25,551 bases of DNA, from NCBI GenBank assembly GCA_003427395.1, contig BFEA01000022.1, forward strand, positions 1,099,619 to 1,125,169, read 5' to 3'. The position numbers were made by a program, and so were the translations under genes. Positions 1 through 9,060 of this stretch are shown in pieces. Source of the stretch: Chara braunii (Eukaryota; Streptophyta; Charophyceae; Charales; Characeae). Every line of letters begins with the position of its first letter. Within the stretch, counting starts at the first letter, position 1. The notes under the pieces are model-generated. The model was not told the origin of the DNA. It did no database searches and saw only the letters and a list, made by a program, of their open reading frames with translations.

Positions 1-410
1 ATTTGGACTTGAAAGTCTGGATCTGGACTGACCCCTGGACTTAGACCAGAACTGGGACTGTGCCTATTGACTTTACTTTCGGACAGGCACAACTCTCAAC
101 GAATAGACACATTTACTGTTTGAACAGACACTTTACTTGGCACGAACAGACACACTGCCTGCACGTACAGACACACCCTTACCCAAACAGACATGACATA
201 CACATCTCCTGGTGAACAGGTAAGTCTTTTGACAATGCCCTTTGCCTTAGTTTTAAATATGCCTGTTGATAGAGAACTTGACCTTTGACCTGCTTTCACG
301 TTTCTGAGCTCTGACGAGATACCTTTTCACAATGCTTTACTTTTTCAAGGCCCGTGCTGCTTTATTTTTACAAGGCCTGAGGCCTATATCGGGTAAAGGC
401 CCTTTTATCT
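1..410. other. Unassigned left edge
   Basis: I recognise no coding sequence here. The first ~230 bases are rich in short ACAGACAC-like words and end in a consensus plant splice-donor string, CAG|GTAAGT, with the GT at 230. That could belong to a spliced leader of an element lying outside the window, but no partner acceptor is evident. Confidence 0.3.
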
Positions 411-956
411 TGGTCTTTGTGTTTTCAAGCTTGGGAGTAAGATTCTCTCACTCTCTCTCCAGGTTTTGTCCATTTCTCCACTAAGTTGTAAATCGCTATT
501 GTATCTTTGAGCATTATAGTGTTGAGAACATTTTTCCTTCATGCATTGTCCATTTCCTCAATTAGTTGTAAATCGCTACTTTGGTCATTGAGTTTTCAAG
601 CTTGGAGTGAGATTCTCCCACTCTCTCTCCATGTTTTGTCCATCTCTCCACTTGGGTGTTAATCGCTACTTGAAGTTTTGCTCATTCTAGTGTTGAGAGC
701 ATCTTTCCTTCATGCATTGTCCATTTCCTCACTTGGTTGTAAACCGCTACTTTGATCTTTGTGTTTTCAAGCTTGGGAGTGAGATTCTCTCACTCTCTTT
801 CCGTCTTTCCCTCATGCATCGTTCATTCCCTCACTTGGTCGTAAATCGGTACTTTGACCTTTGAGTTTGGGAGTGAGATTCTCTCACTCTCTCTCGCCGT
901 GTATTGTCCATTCCTTCACTTAGTCCCAAATCACTACTTTGAATCTTGCTCAGTCT
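411..956. repeat. 171-bp tandem repeat, about three copies
   Basis: The anchor word TTTTCAAGCTTGG recurs with its CAAGC at 426, 597 and 768, exactly 171 bp apart. Each unit also contains two related half-units of about 85 bp (TCATGCATTGTCC...TTGTAAATCGCTACTTTG), so it is a dimeric repeat. Copies differ by scattered substitutions. No convincing reading frame exists. It looks like a short satellite block. Confidence 0.8.
709..955 (+). repeat. Left arm of inverted repeat 1
   Basis: This stretch, made of the last ~1.4 units of the 171-bp repeat, reappears in reverse complement at 1260-1497. Base 709 pairs with 1497 and 955 with 1260. The order of all sub-words is preserved and identity is roughly 90% by eye. 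The loop is about 304 bp. Confidence 0.85.
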
Positions 957-1259
957 AGTGTGTGATCGTCCTTTCATCATGCATCTCTTATTTCCTCACC
1001 CGCCACTTCGGTCTTTGACTGCACTAGTCATGTGTGAATGTTAGGTCTACTATAACTCATGCATCTTGTCAATTCTTCACTGAATGATTCATGGATGTCC
1101 CCACCAGTCATACGTACATGTGTGTTTGTAACAGTTCAACTCCCCCCCTCGCCCCCCCTTCTCTATTTGAACACCGCTTTACCCCCCTCGATGCTTTGTT
1201 TGAACACCACTTCACCTCCCCGTACTCTATTTGGACACGGAGAAGGAGAGCTGGTAGAG

Positions 1260-1497
1260 GACTGAGCAAGATTCAATGTAGCAATTTGCGACTAAGTGAA
1301 GGAATGGACAACACCCGGAGAGAGAGAATCTCACTCCCAAACTCAAAGGCCAAAGTACCGATCTACAACCAAGTGAGGGAATGAACAATGCATGAGGGAA
1401 AGATGGAAAGAGAGTGAGAGAATCTCACTCCCAAGCTTGAAAACACAAAGATCTAAGTAGCGATTTACAACAAGTGAGGAAATGGACAATGCATGAA
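1260..1497 (-). repeat. Right arm of inverted repeat 1
   Basis: Reverse-complement copy of 709-955, starting at GACTGAGCAAGATTCAA and ending at TGCATGAA. A few small indels separate the arms (238 versus 247 bp). A transcript through both arms would fold into a long imperfect hairpin. Confidence 0.85.
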
Positions 1498-1589
1498 CCT
1501 GAATTTCACAAGTCTGAGTTTTTTAAGGGATCAAACATTGGAACGACACAGGAAGGACAAGACCGAAGACTTAGAAAAACACCTTCACA

Positions 1590-2120
1590 ACTTCTTCCTC
1601 CTCCACCTCCTTCACCCACCCACCATAGCCAACCACCTCACATCATCTTCTTCCTCACCTCCATCACCCATCCCCCATAGCCAACCACCTCACATCATTT
1701 GCATTCTCCACCTCCTTCACCCATCCACCATGGCCAACCGCTTCACACCTTCCTCTCCTCCACCTCGATCTTCCATCCACCATAGCCGATCACCTCACAT
1801 CATCTTCTTCCTCGACCTCCATCACCCACCCTCCATAGCCAACCACCTCGCACCTTCTTCCTTCTCCACCTCCATCACCCATCCTCCATAACCAACCACC
1901 TCCACACCTTCTTCATCCTCCACCTCCTTCAGCCATCTACCATAGCCAACCACTTCACACCTTCCTCTCCCTCCACCTCCATCTCCCATCCACCATAGCC
2001 AACCACCTCACATCATCTTCTTCCTCCACCTCCATCACCCATCCTCCATAGCCAATCACCTCACACCCCCTTCCTCCTCCATCCTCTTCACTCATCCACC
2101 ATAGCCAACCATCTTCACAC
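1590..2120. repeat. 53-bp minisatellite, ~10 copies
   Basis: The word CATAGCCAACC (or a one-base variant) occurs at 1624, 1676, 1729, 1781, 1834, 1887, 1941, 1994, 2047 and 2100, a spacing of 52-54 bp. The rest of each unit is pyrimidine-rich (CTTCTTCCTCCACCTCCATCACCC). The period is not a multiple of three, so the open frames across it are by-products of composition and not genes. Confidence 0.9.
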
Positions 2121-2327
2121 CTCTTTTGGTTGCTTACTTGTCTGTTTCTTTACAATATACAATCCATCCTCTTCTTATTCTCATGCAGTCGGGGTGTTGG
2201 TTGAGTCCACCGACTTTTCTTTCACTCGGCAATTGTTTGGAAACTTGTCAATCCTCAAATCCCTATGAATCCTCAAGTCCTTTGTGCTCACAAGTGTTTC
2301 AATCCTCAAACTCTTTTCCCTTCTTGG
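2121..2327 (+). repeat. Left arm of inverted repeat 2
   Basis: It begins CTCTTTTGGTTGCTTACTTG and ends CCCTTCTTGG. It matches the reverse complement of 2674-2881 along its whole length with about 90% identity by eye. The 53-bp minisatellite abuts its left end. Confidence 0.9.
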
Positions 2328-2355
2328 TGGCGCAAGTTACTGGCAACCCTCCCTG

Positions 2356-2486
<131 letters not shown>

Positions 2487-2673
2487 CCCCCCCTTTGTTT
2501 GTCGATTCCTCCTCATCTACCCCTCTCATACTCTAAGCCTAGTCTTAATCCTTCTATCCCTTTTTCCTTTCGGCATGCGACTAACCTTTCCCCACTCACT
2601 TGTCACATTGCCAGGGGATGAACCTGAAAAAACTTTGGCCTCACTTGGTGGAAAGAGAGGGCAAGGGGAGAGG

Positions 2674-2881
2674 CCAAGAAGGGTTAAGTGTTCGAGGATT
2701 GAAAAAACTTGTAAGCACAAAGGACTTGAGGATTCATAGGGACTTGAGGATTGACAAGTTTCGAAACAATTGCTGAGTGAAAGAAAGATCAATGGACTCG
2801 ACCAACACCCCGATTGCATGAGAATGAGAAGAGGACAACTTGGATATTGTAAAGAAACAGACAAGTAAGCAACCAAGAGAG
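2674..2881 (-). repeat. Right arm of inverted repeat 2
   Basis: Reverse complement of 2121-2327; the outer ends 2121 and 2881 pair. The loop (2328-2673, 346 bp) contains the CT run. No coding potential was recognised. Confidence 0.9.
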
Positions 2882-3249
2882 AAAGAAAACAAGCATGCGG
2901 GACGGATTATGTGTTGACCCCGAATGGGGGTTGTGCTTGTCTATATTGCATTGACTGTGCAGGTGAGGAGCCCTTAAGATGCCTTCAACTGGACAGTGCT
3001 CGGATGGGCCGGGCTGCATAAAGGGGACGAGCTAAATGGGTTGTGAACATAACCCTCCCCCAGGATGCATCTTTATGCATGTTATCATGTCCCTGAACAG
3101 AAAAATGGTATGAATGGTTGTGGTCTGCAAAAACGTCAGCTGATCGATAAAGCCGTCGAGTCGCATAAGTATGCAAGCGGGACCGCGAAAAGACTAAGGG
3201 GTGTATAGACAAGGAATTAAATGTGATGCATGAGACATGAATGATGAAT

Positions 3250-3320
3250 GAGGTAGGGAGGCGACGGGTGCCCACGTGACCTAGTCCACGGCCCTAAGCC
3301 GAGGGGCACCCCTCTACCTC
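3250..3320. repeat. Two-tier hairpin
   Basis: The outer stem GAGGTAG (3250-3256) pairs with CTACCTC (3314-3320). The inner stem GGGTGCCC (3266-3273) pairs with GGGCACCC (3304-3311). Both stems are perfect. The right arm also contains a tight alternative palindrome, GAGGGG-CA-CCCCTC (3301-3314). Confidence 0.6.
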
Positions 3321-3356
3321 AATGACGCCTCTAAGGTTTCACACTTAGTGAATGGA

Positions 3357-3389
3357 TGCGTAGCCCAAGGAGGACGCTTGGCCTACGCA
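3357..3389. repeat. 13-bp stem hairpin
   Basis: TGCGTAGCCCAAG (3357-3369) faces CTTGGCCTACGCA (3377-3389) across a 7-base loop with one mismatch. No U-run follows, so it is not a bacterial-type terminator. Confidence 0.6.
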
Positions 3390-4676
3390 TGTAAGAAGAA
3401 AAGTTCTCAATGGATCCCCTAGAAAATTGAGTATTGAAAGGACCACTTGCCTGAGAACACAATGAAGCATCAAAGAACAAACGTTAGCAACGGATCAGCG
3501 AGATTACCCACCTAGTGAGAAAGTTGAGCTACATCAATGTCAAAAGCTCTCTTGCTCATTGGCCCCCACCCTTGTCCATCTCAAAGCACTAGGCGAGGGT
3601 GACTCTGTGACGAATGGCTCCTCACCTTGAGCATGAGCGTAGGCGGAGCCGAGCCAACAGGGACCCGCATGAGGGTCGACTCAAGCTCGAAAGTCTAACA
3701 GGGTGGGCCCCTACAAAATTGGTGGAGATGTCAGGTAAAGGGTTAAATTCACCATTACCATTACGGAGGGGGCGCCCGACGCATGACCATGTATATAACC
3801 GAAGAGGAAGGAATATGGACTTGGGCTTGCTCTTTCCCTTGAGAGAATCAGCTTTAAGGGTACCGGGGCCTATGGCATGGCCAGGCCTGGAGGTATAACA
3901 TGCATGATTGCACACTTGATCAACTCACATCTTGGGGAGTGGCTCTAGCCCCCCTTCTTATGGCACTGGTGTTCACCAGTCTGGAGAGGCATGTGGCAAG
4001 GTGCAGGTTGACCCTTCCTCTTCGTCTGAAAGAAGGGCGTCGATTACCTGGCAGGCGGCTGCTGCTCCAGTTCCGTCCGGGGTCCGATAAAGTTCCTTTG
4101 GCGGAGTGATTCGACCGGATGGGTGTCTTTCGGTATGCTGCATGTGGGCCCAGAGGGTCCCTTGCACTAGCACTCCAAATTGCTTGAAGGAACCCATATA
4201 AACACAACAGTCATCTAAAAGGAACAATCCTGCCCTATGAAATGACAAATGAAGGAAGAGAAAAGGAATGGAGTTGCTAGACTCCTAAGAAAACTAGCTT
4301 ACCCTTGAAGATGCTCATGAGAAGGAACCAGCAGCTGTGTATGGAAGGGTAGAGGGAATGACACACACTGTCCTGAGAGAAAAATTGCAAGGTATGGGTA
4401 GGATGCACCAAGGGAAAGGCACTTGTTTATGTGTGTCTCACTTGGGACTTGTGACTGCTTGAAGGGAAACTGAGCGTCTTGCATGCAGAAGGGAAGGAAG
4501 GAGGTCTGAGTTTGCTGGGGCAGGTTGTGAAAAGTCGCTTCCCATAGGTGGTCCTTTGGTTCATGTGCGGCAAGGGGGTCTCCCGAGTTGTTGGCAGGGG
4601 TTGGTCTCATAAGGTTGGCCAGTAACATTCACGTCTGGAACGGTCGAGCTCAACTCGGTACCTTACTTGGCGGGAT

Positions 4677-4862
4677 GTGAAAAGTCACCTTGGAGGAGGA
4701 GGCAGTTGTTGTCGGCTGGCGGGGGAAAGACCACCGCATGTGGAGTGAGGGGGGTGCCTTGGGGACGACTAGTAGCTTCCCAAAGTATGGCAGGGAAAAA
4801 ATGATTTTCAGATGGTCCAAAGGATATGAATGCCTGGACTGTGAGCCTTGACTCCTACTAGC
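4677..4862 (+). pseudogene. Possible degraded unit 0 of the novel repeat family
   Basis: An open frame runs from a stop near 4677 to the TGA at about 4860. It contains FPKYGREKMIFRWSKGY followed within a few residues by EP. This resembles unit 3 of the downstream array, where YMFEGEWQLTWREGF is followed by AEP at the equivalent place: aromatic-rich strand, W, charged pair, G-aromatic, EP. The helical half expected downstream (about 4940-5250) is not recognisable. I infer a fifth, older or more damaged unit. The similarity is short and could be chance. Confidence 0.3.
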
Positions 4863-5299
4863 GGTATACGGGGTGATTCCTGGTATCGACGGGGGCATGG
4901 AAGAGCAGCAAGAAGGGATGCGGTATTCTAGGCAAACAGAGAGGGGTGATACCCTGTGCTGGAGTTTGGGTACCGTGCTCGCAACGGCTTAGGGTGGAGA
5001 TGCACCTGAAGTAGGGTGGAAGCCCTGTTGAAAACAAAGCGGAGAGACCAAACTGGGTAAAAGGTCGGTGAGGAGATGACCGACCTGTATGTGAGATGCC
5101 TGCCTTCTTTCTTTTTGTGACCCCCCCTTTGTAAAGCTTAACCGAGATATGAGTCGTAGGACAGAGCCATGATTCTCGCCCCCCATCTAAGTCAACACGA
5201 GTGAGTGAAGATCGTGAGGAGGAGGATAGAGGTCAATTTGAATTGAACCAGGAAAAGGAATATGGGTAAGGGGGACCGATCGAAGGTATCAAGGGGAAG

Positions 5300-6213
5300 A
5301 GGAACTTTGAAATGGGGAGGTAGATTATGCAAGACCTTGATGCGGGGTCTGAAATACTTCTCATCCAGGGTACAGACTAGTCGGGCCTAAGGGGCGGGGT
5401 AGGTCTTGATTGTGAAAAACAGGGATCGGGTGCTGCAACCAAGATGGCGCAGTGGCTATCGTCTCCTATCTATTTCACTGGACCGAAAATATCGGTAGAT
5501 GTAAAGGGTGGGGTATCAGTTTTCCTCCCGGACGAGGGAACCTGGACCGACCTAGAACGGGCCTAGCAGACGATAATGTTGGACGGGAGGGATGCTTTCC
5601 TTTGGGTAGAGACCCTATGGACCAAAGGTCAGTTTGACGCGGCTGACACCGAGTTTGACTGATCTGGAATTTCGAGGGACAGTGGAAGCTCGAGGATGGA
5701 TTATCATCCTAGGAAGGGGGGAATGCTATGGTTGTTGACTTGGCACTAGGGATAGTCCCATACAAATTGTTTAGACAGGCGGAACGGGAAGAAGTGTAGC
5801 CAGCTTGTCAGCGGACAAAGATGGAATTGGATGAGATAGACGTGCGGGTGAACTCGGGGATCGAGAAAACGTGAGACGACCACTTAGAACAATGAGGTGT
5901 GTGCTGCCCCCGTTCCTGGTAGATGCCATCTTCGCAACCCGGAGCAAACTAGTTCAGATATTTCAATCCATGACGAACCTCGGACTATACCAATGCGTCA
6001 GGGAAAACTTCTTCCGACTATCAGTGGAAATGGGACCCTTCGAAGGAACAAGCTGAGATGTTGAATTGTCTTAGCATGGATGGCGTGTATGTCCCAAGCC
6101 CCACGCATTGGATGATAGTTTACAAGAATGTGGCAATAGGAGAAACTTTCCTAGACGAACTAGGAGAGTTATTCGGCGAAGAGAAGGATGACTTCATCGA
6201 AGACGAGACATAG
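5300..6213 (+). pseudogene. Novel tandem family, unit 1 (decayed)
   Basis: I do not recognise the family. One frame from about 5342 through MAQWLSSPIYFTGPK (from 5444) to FLPDEG (5522-5539) corresponds to the beta-rich front half of units 2-4, and is broken by in-frame stops including TAG at 5564. The helical back half starts at LPPFLVDAIF (5904) and carries NFFRLSVEMGPF. A frameshift just after it moves the reading to EMLNCLSMDGVYVPSP and an acidic end (LFGEEKDDFIEDET), stopping at TAG 6211-6213. The front box (5519) and PPF box (5904) are 385 bp apart against 206-207 bp in the other units, so roughly 180 bp appears to have been inserted or duplicated here. No signal peptide or catalytic motif is evident. 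Stops and the frameshift indicate a pseudogene. Confidence 0.55.
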
Positions 6214-7019
6214 GATTGAGACTTCTGAAAACAGGGGTTCACAAGCATGGGTGGAATGGGTGGTTGGCGCTGTGCAGGTAGGAAGATCGCTAGAGAACAG
6301 TGTTTGAATGACTGCATGTTTAGAGGATGGAAACCAAGACAACTGAGAGGGGGAGTAAAAATGTCCATACCATCAACGAGCAAATGGAGAGGAACTATCT
6401 GTGACTGGGTCAGGTTGGAAATCGCTCCGCAGCTCTCATGTTTATGGGTCGAACGAATATGGAACCCGATAAGGGAAGAGGAAGGATGAGACGAGATAGC
6501 TGAGGGGAATGTGGAGTCCCTCGAAACGATCTGCCTGTCGCAAAAGGGATCACATCTATTCTGCACAACGTTAACATCCGCACAAGACCCGATGTGAATC
6601 TTAGGGGAAGCATAACAGCGGACTCGAGATGAGGCAGAGAATTTCGCCAACGAGGGATGGGATAAGACTAGTAACAAAGTCGTAATGGGAGGATGGGAGG
6701 AATTAGGCTGTTGTGTCAGTCAGCCCTGGCTTGGGTGCCGCACTTTGTGGCAGATTGGTTCGCAGATTATAAACATGCAAAATCCCTAGACGAGATACAC
6801 CTCGAATTCTCATGGCTATCTGACGAGTTCTACAAAATCTCGTTGGAAGAAGGGCCTTTCTACGACGACAGGGCTCTGGAGGTCCTCGCTATCTTGAGAC
6901 CAGTCAAGGACGATCAGACCGGGGTGGATTATGAAACAAGAAATGCTCTACTTCGCCGCTAGGTGGCAGCGACCCCCTCTTATGTAAGCGACATGTTCTT
7001 ATTGTTTGAAGTCCTATGA
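6214..7019 (+). pseudogene. Novel tandem family, unit 2 (decayed)
   Basis: The front box VKMSIPSTSK (with MSIP at 6361) is followed exactly 168 bp later by ICLSQKG (6529) and TTLTSAQDP, matching unit 3's LYLSKEGW and ITLASEDDP. The helical half begins VPHFVADWF (6735), continues EFYKISLEEGPF and ALEVLAILRPVK, then passes a TAG at 6960-6962 into YVSDMFLLFEVL and ends at TGA 7017-7019. A frame change lies between the two halves (206 bp apart). The unit follows unit 1 after about 148 bp of linker. The family is unknown to me. The fold suggested by composition is a beta-rich domain followed by an alpha-helical one; this is inference. Confidence 0.55.
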
Positions 7020-7992
7020 TTTTGACTAAAGGAAACTAGCGCTCGAGCAAGTAGGGTGCCAAGGCGTGTATTGAACAGGGGCAAGGCAGGGGATGGATGT
7101 ACGTTACGGGAAACCAGCTATGTAAATTAAGGAAGACTAAGACAGAGGCGCGCAAAAATTTGTGGGTACAACTGTTGACCGCAGGTGAGAAAACAGAAAG
7201 ACGCCGTACGATGGCTCGAAGATGGAAACTCTGGGAAGACGGGCCACTTGGGATCCTGCCACCACAGGTGACGGATGGCATGGTGGAGATAAGCATACCA
7301 GCACGGAGTGGGGTGAGTAACCCGGTAATGGACTAGGTAGGTATAGAGCTTGTGGAACATATAGTATATCTGATAGTGGAACTAGAATGGCATGCGAGGG
7401 GCGAACTTGGGGGCTGGAATCTAGATCTCGAGGGGTGCGTCCATGCTAAGGGAACATTGTACCTATCGAAGGAAGGTTGGCGTACCTTTGGGATCACTTT
7501 GGCATCTGAGGATGACCCCAGTACATGTTCGAAGGAGAATGGCAGCTAACATGGCGGGAGGGGTTTGCATTTGCAGAACCCGGTTTGGATGACGTATCGT
7601 TAGAAGTAAGAACTACTATGGCTGGTACCTTCACTTTGCCAAGTGAAAACGTATGAATGAGGTTGCCACCGTTTTTGTTAGAGCGAATGGGTGGCGCGGA
7701 GCGCGTCAATAAAAAGGAAGCAACAGTAGCCGGTTTAGACTTCGAGGGGGCCATGACATACCGGGAATACTATCGGGCCTTTTTAGAAATGGGACTGTTT
7801 GAGGAAGAACAGGGATATGAAGTGTTGCACATACTGCGCGCAGTTGTAACAACAAGACCAAGAATCCCGCTAATCAGTGACAAAGTTATGTGGGGCGTCA
7901 TTAGGCGAGTAGTGAGCCGCAGGCTGACCTACATAGACGATGTATATCGATTGTTCGAGTTACCGGAGGGAGGGACTATTCAAGAATACTGA
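7020..7992 (+). pseudogene. Novel tandem family, unit 3 (best preserved)
   Basis: This is the clearest copy. A frame from about 7097 reads WEDGPLGILPPQVTDGMVE, then ISIPARSG (7289), a TAG at 7334-7336, IVYLIVELEW, GTLYLSKEGWRTFG (LYLS at 7457) and ITLASEDDP. A single frameshift near 7515 leads to YMFEGEWQLTWREGF and DDVSLEVRTTMAG. After a TGA, the frame from 7657 is open for 111 residues: LPPFLLERMGG (7663), YREYYRAFLEMGLFEEE, YEVLHILRAV, VIRRVVSRRLTYIDD and LFELPEGG, ending at TGA 7990-7992. The ancestral product would be about 300 residues. No membrane segment or catalytic triad was recognised. It could be a repeat domain of one giant protein rather than separate genes, because the linkers are short. 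Confidence 0.6.
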
Positions 7993-8914
7993 ACGGAACA
8001 GGGGTGATGACAGGAGCAATGCAGGAAGAAGGAAGACAAAAAAGGAAGGAAGGAAGTAATCAGTCGTTTTTAGGCATAAGGATGGCCAAACTATATTCAT
8101 TTTTTTTGGGGCTATGCAGGAGCTCAACGATCGACAATGGCGGCAAGATGTATCCAGAAGCCGCGACAACCTGCACACCCTCGCTTGCCAGTGGAGCGCA
8201 GCAATGGGTGTCGTTCCCTGCATGCTACGAGATTCGAGGGATTGGCGTAGAATGGTGGGTCGTAACCTTAGGGAGAAACAACGCCTTCATGATGGTGGAA
8301 TGCCTATGAAGCGTCATGAGGTTCAATCAGGGACCTGGGGATGTTCTGTATACCAACCTTAGGGTAACCGGGACCGTATACCTACCTGAAATTGGGTGGC
8401 ACTTGTTAGGGATTGGAATGGCCCAGGGGCATGGGTTATCATCAATTTTCCAAAGGACTGCCTGAGCGTTGGCACGAATAGGTCAAGAAAATCGAGGGAG
8501 GAGGAACGTAGGGTTAAGGACAAGGGTGGAAGTAGGAGGCTGGCAGGGGTTTAGGGCCCCAACACCCTAGTTGCGGTGCCAGGTACCCCGATTCATGATT
8601 GATCTCATCTTTGGAAGCCTCTCAAGGGCAAGGGACCAGGTAAACGCGTCCGTAGTATGGATACCTTATTTTCAACCCGTGACGATTGGGATTTTTCATG
8701 ACATATTGGTAGAACACGGACCATTCTGGGCAATGGGGCTTGGGAATTGTTAGAGCTCATCGACATTCTGGTGTTTGGGACACCACGGCTGGCCTATTGA
8801 AAATATGAACCAGTAATCTTAAGGGAAATAAAGATGAGGGGAAACTACCTAGCAGAGGGGGCACAACTATTTGAGGAACCTGTGGAACAGGTAGAGCCCG
8901 AGGAGCATGTGTGA
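7993..8914 (+). pseudogene. Novel tandem family, unit 4 (decayed)
   Basis: The front box WVSFPACYE (VSFP at 8208) and GTVYLPEIGW (VYLP at 8376) are again 168 bp apart, and the helical half starts 207 bp later at VPRFMIDLIFG (8583). It continues IFHDILVEHGPF, shifts frame, and reads WELLELIDILVFGTP and LFEEPVEQVEPEEHV to TGA 8912-8914. The acidic tail after LF is shared with units 1 and 3. At least a TGA, a TAG and a frameshift break it. The remaining ~145 bp before the LTR at 9061 contains VKTLPKGRL, a faint echo of the GTVYLP box, perhaps a truncated next unit. Confidence 0.55.
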
Positions 8915-9060
8915 GAATTACAAAGAGGATTGCCTAGCAGAGATGTTGTACTACGTATTACTGAGTAGGGACGTGTAAAGACACTCCCTAAGGGAAGGTT
9001 GGAAGGCAAGGTAAAGGTGGGATCGATAAGCATAGTAAAATCAGAGGATCTAAGGAGTGG

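Larger units (their letters stand above)
2882..4676. other. Unassigned intergenic-like region
   Basis: About 1.8 kb in which I recognise no protein family, RNA or element boundary. Open frames on both strands are short and mutually overlapping. A TATA-like string (ATGTATATAACC, near 3789) and a G-box CACGTG (3273) are present but have no gene to serve. The only structure I can support is the hairpin pair at 3250-3389. Confidence 0.4.

Noticed and set aside
1590-2120. Regular ~53-bp repeat resembling a CRISPR array
   Set aside because: The whole unit is repeated with no unique spacers, it is low-complexity pyrimidine sequence, and the genome is eukaryotic.
3622-4248. Overlapping ORFs of 90-97 codons on both strands
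   Set aside because: No family features, mutual overlap on opposite strands, and no supporting context; they look like chance frames in GC-richer DNA.
4690-4760. GGGKTT string in one frame, like a P-loop NTPase
   Set aside because: No Walker B or other NTPase motif follows and the frame is short. The competing frame resembles the novel family.
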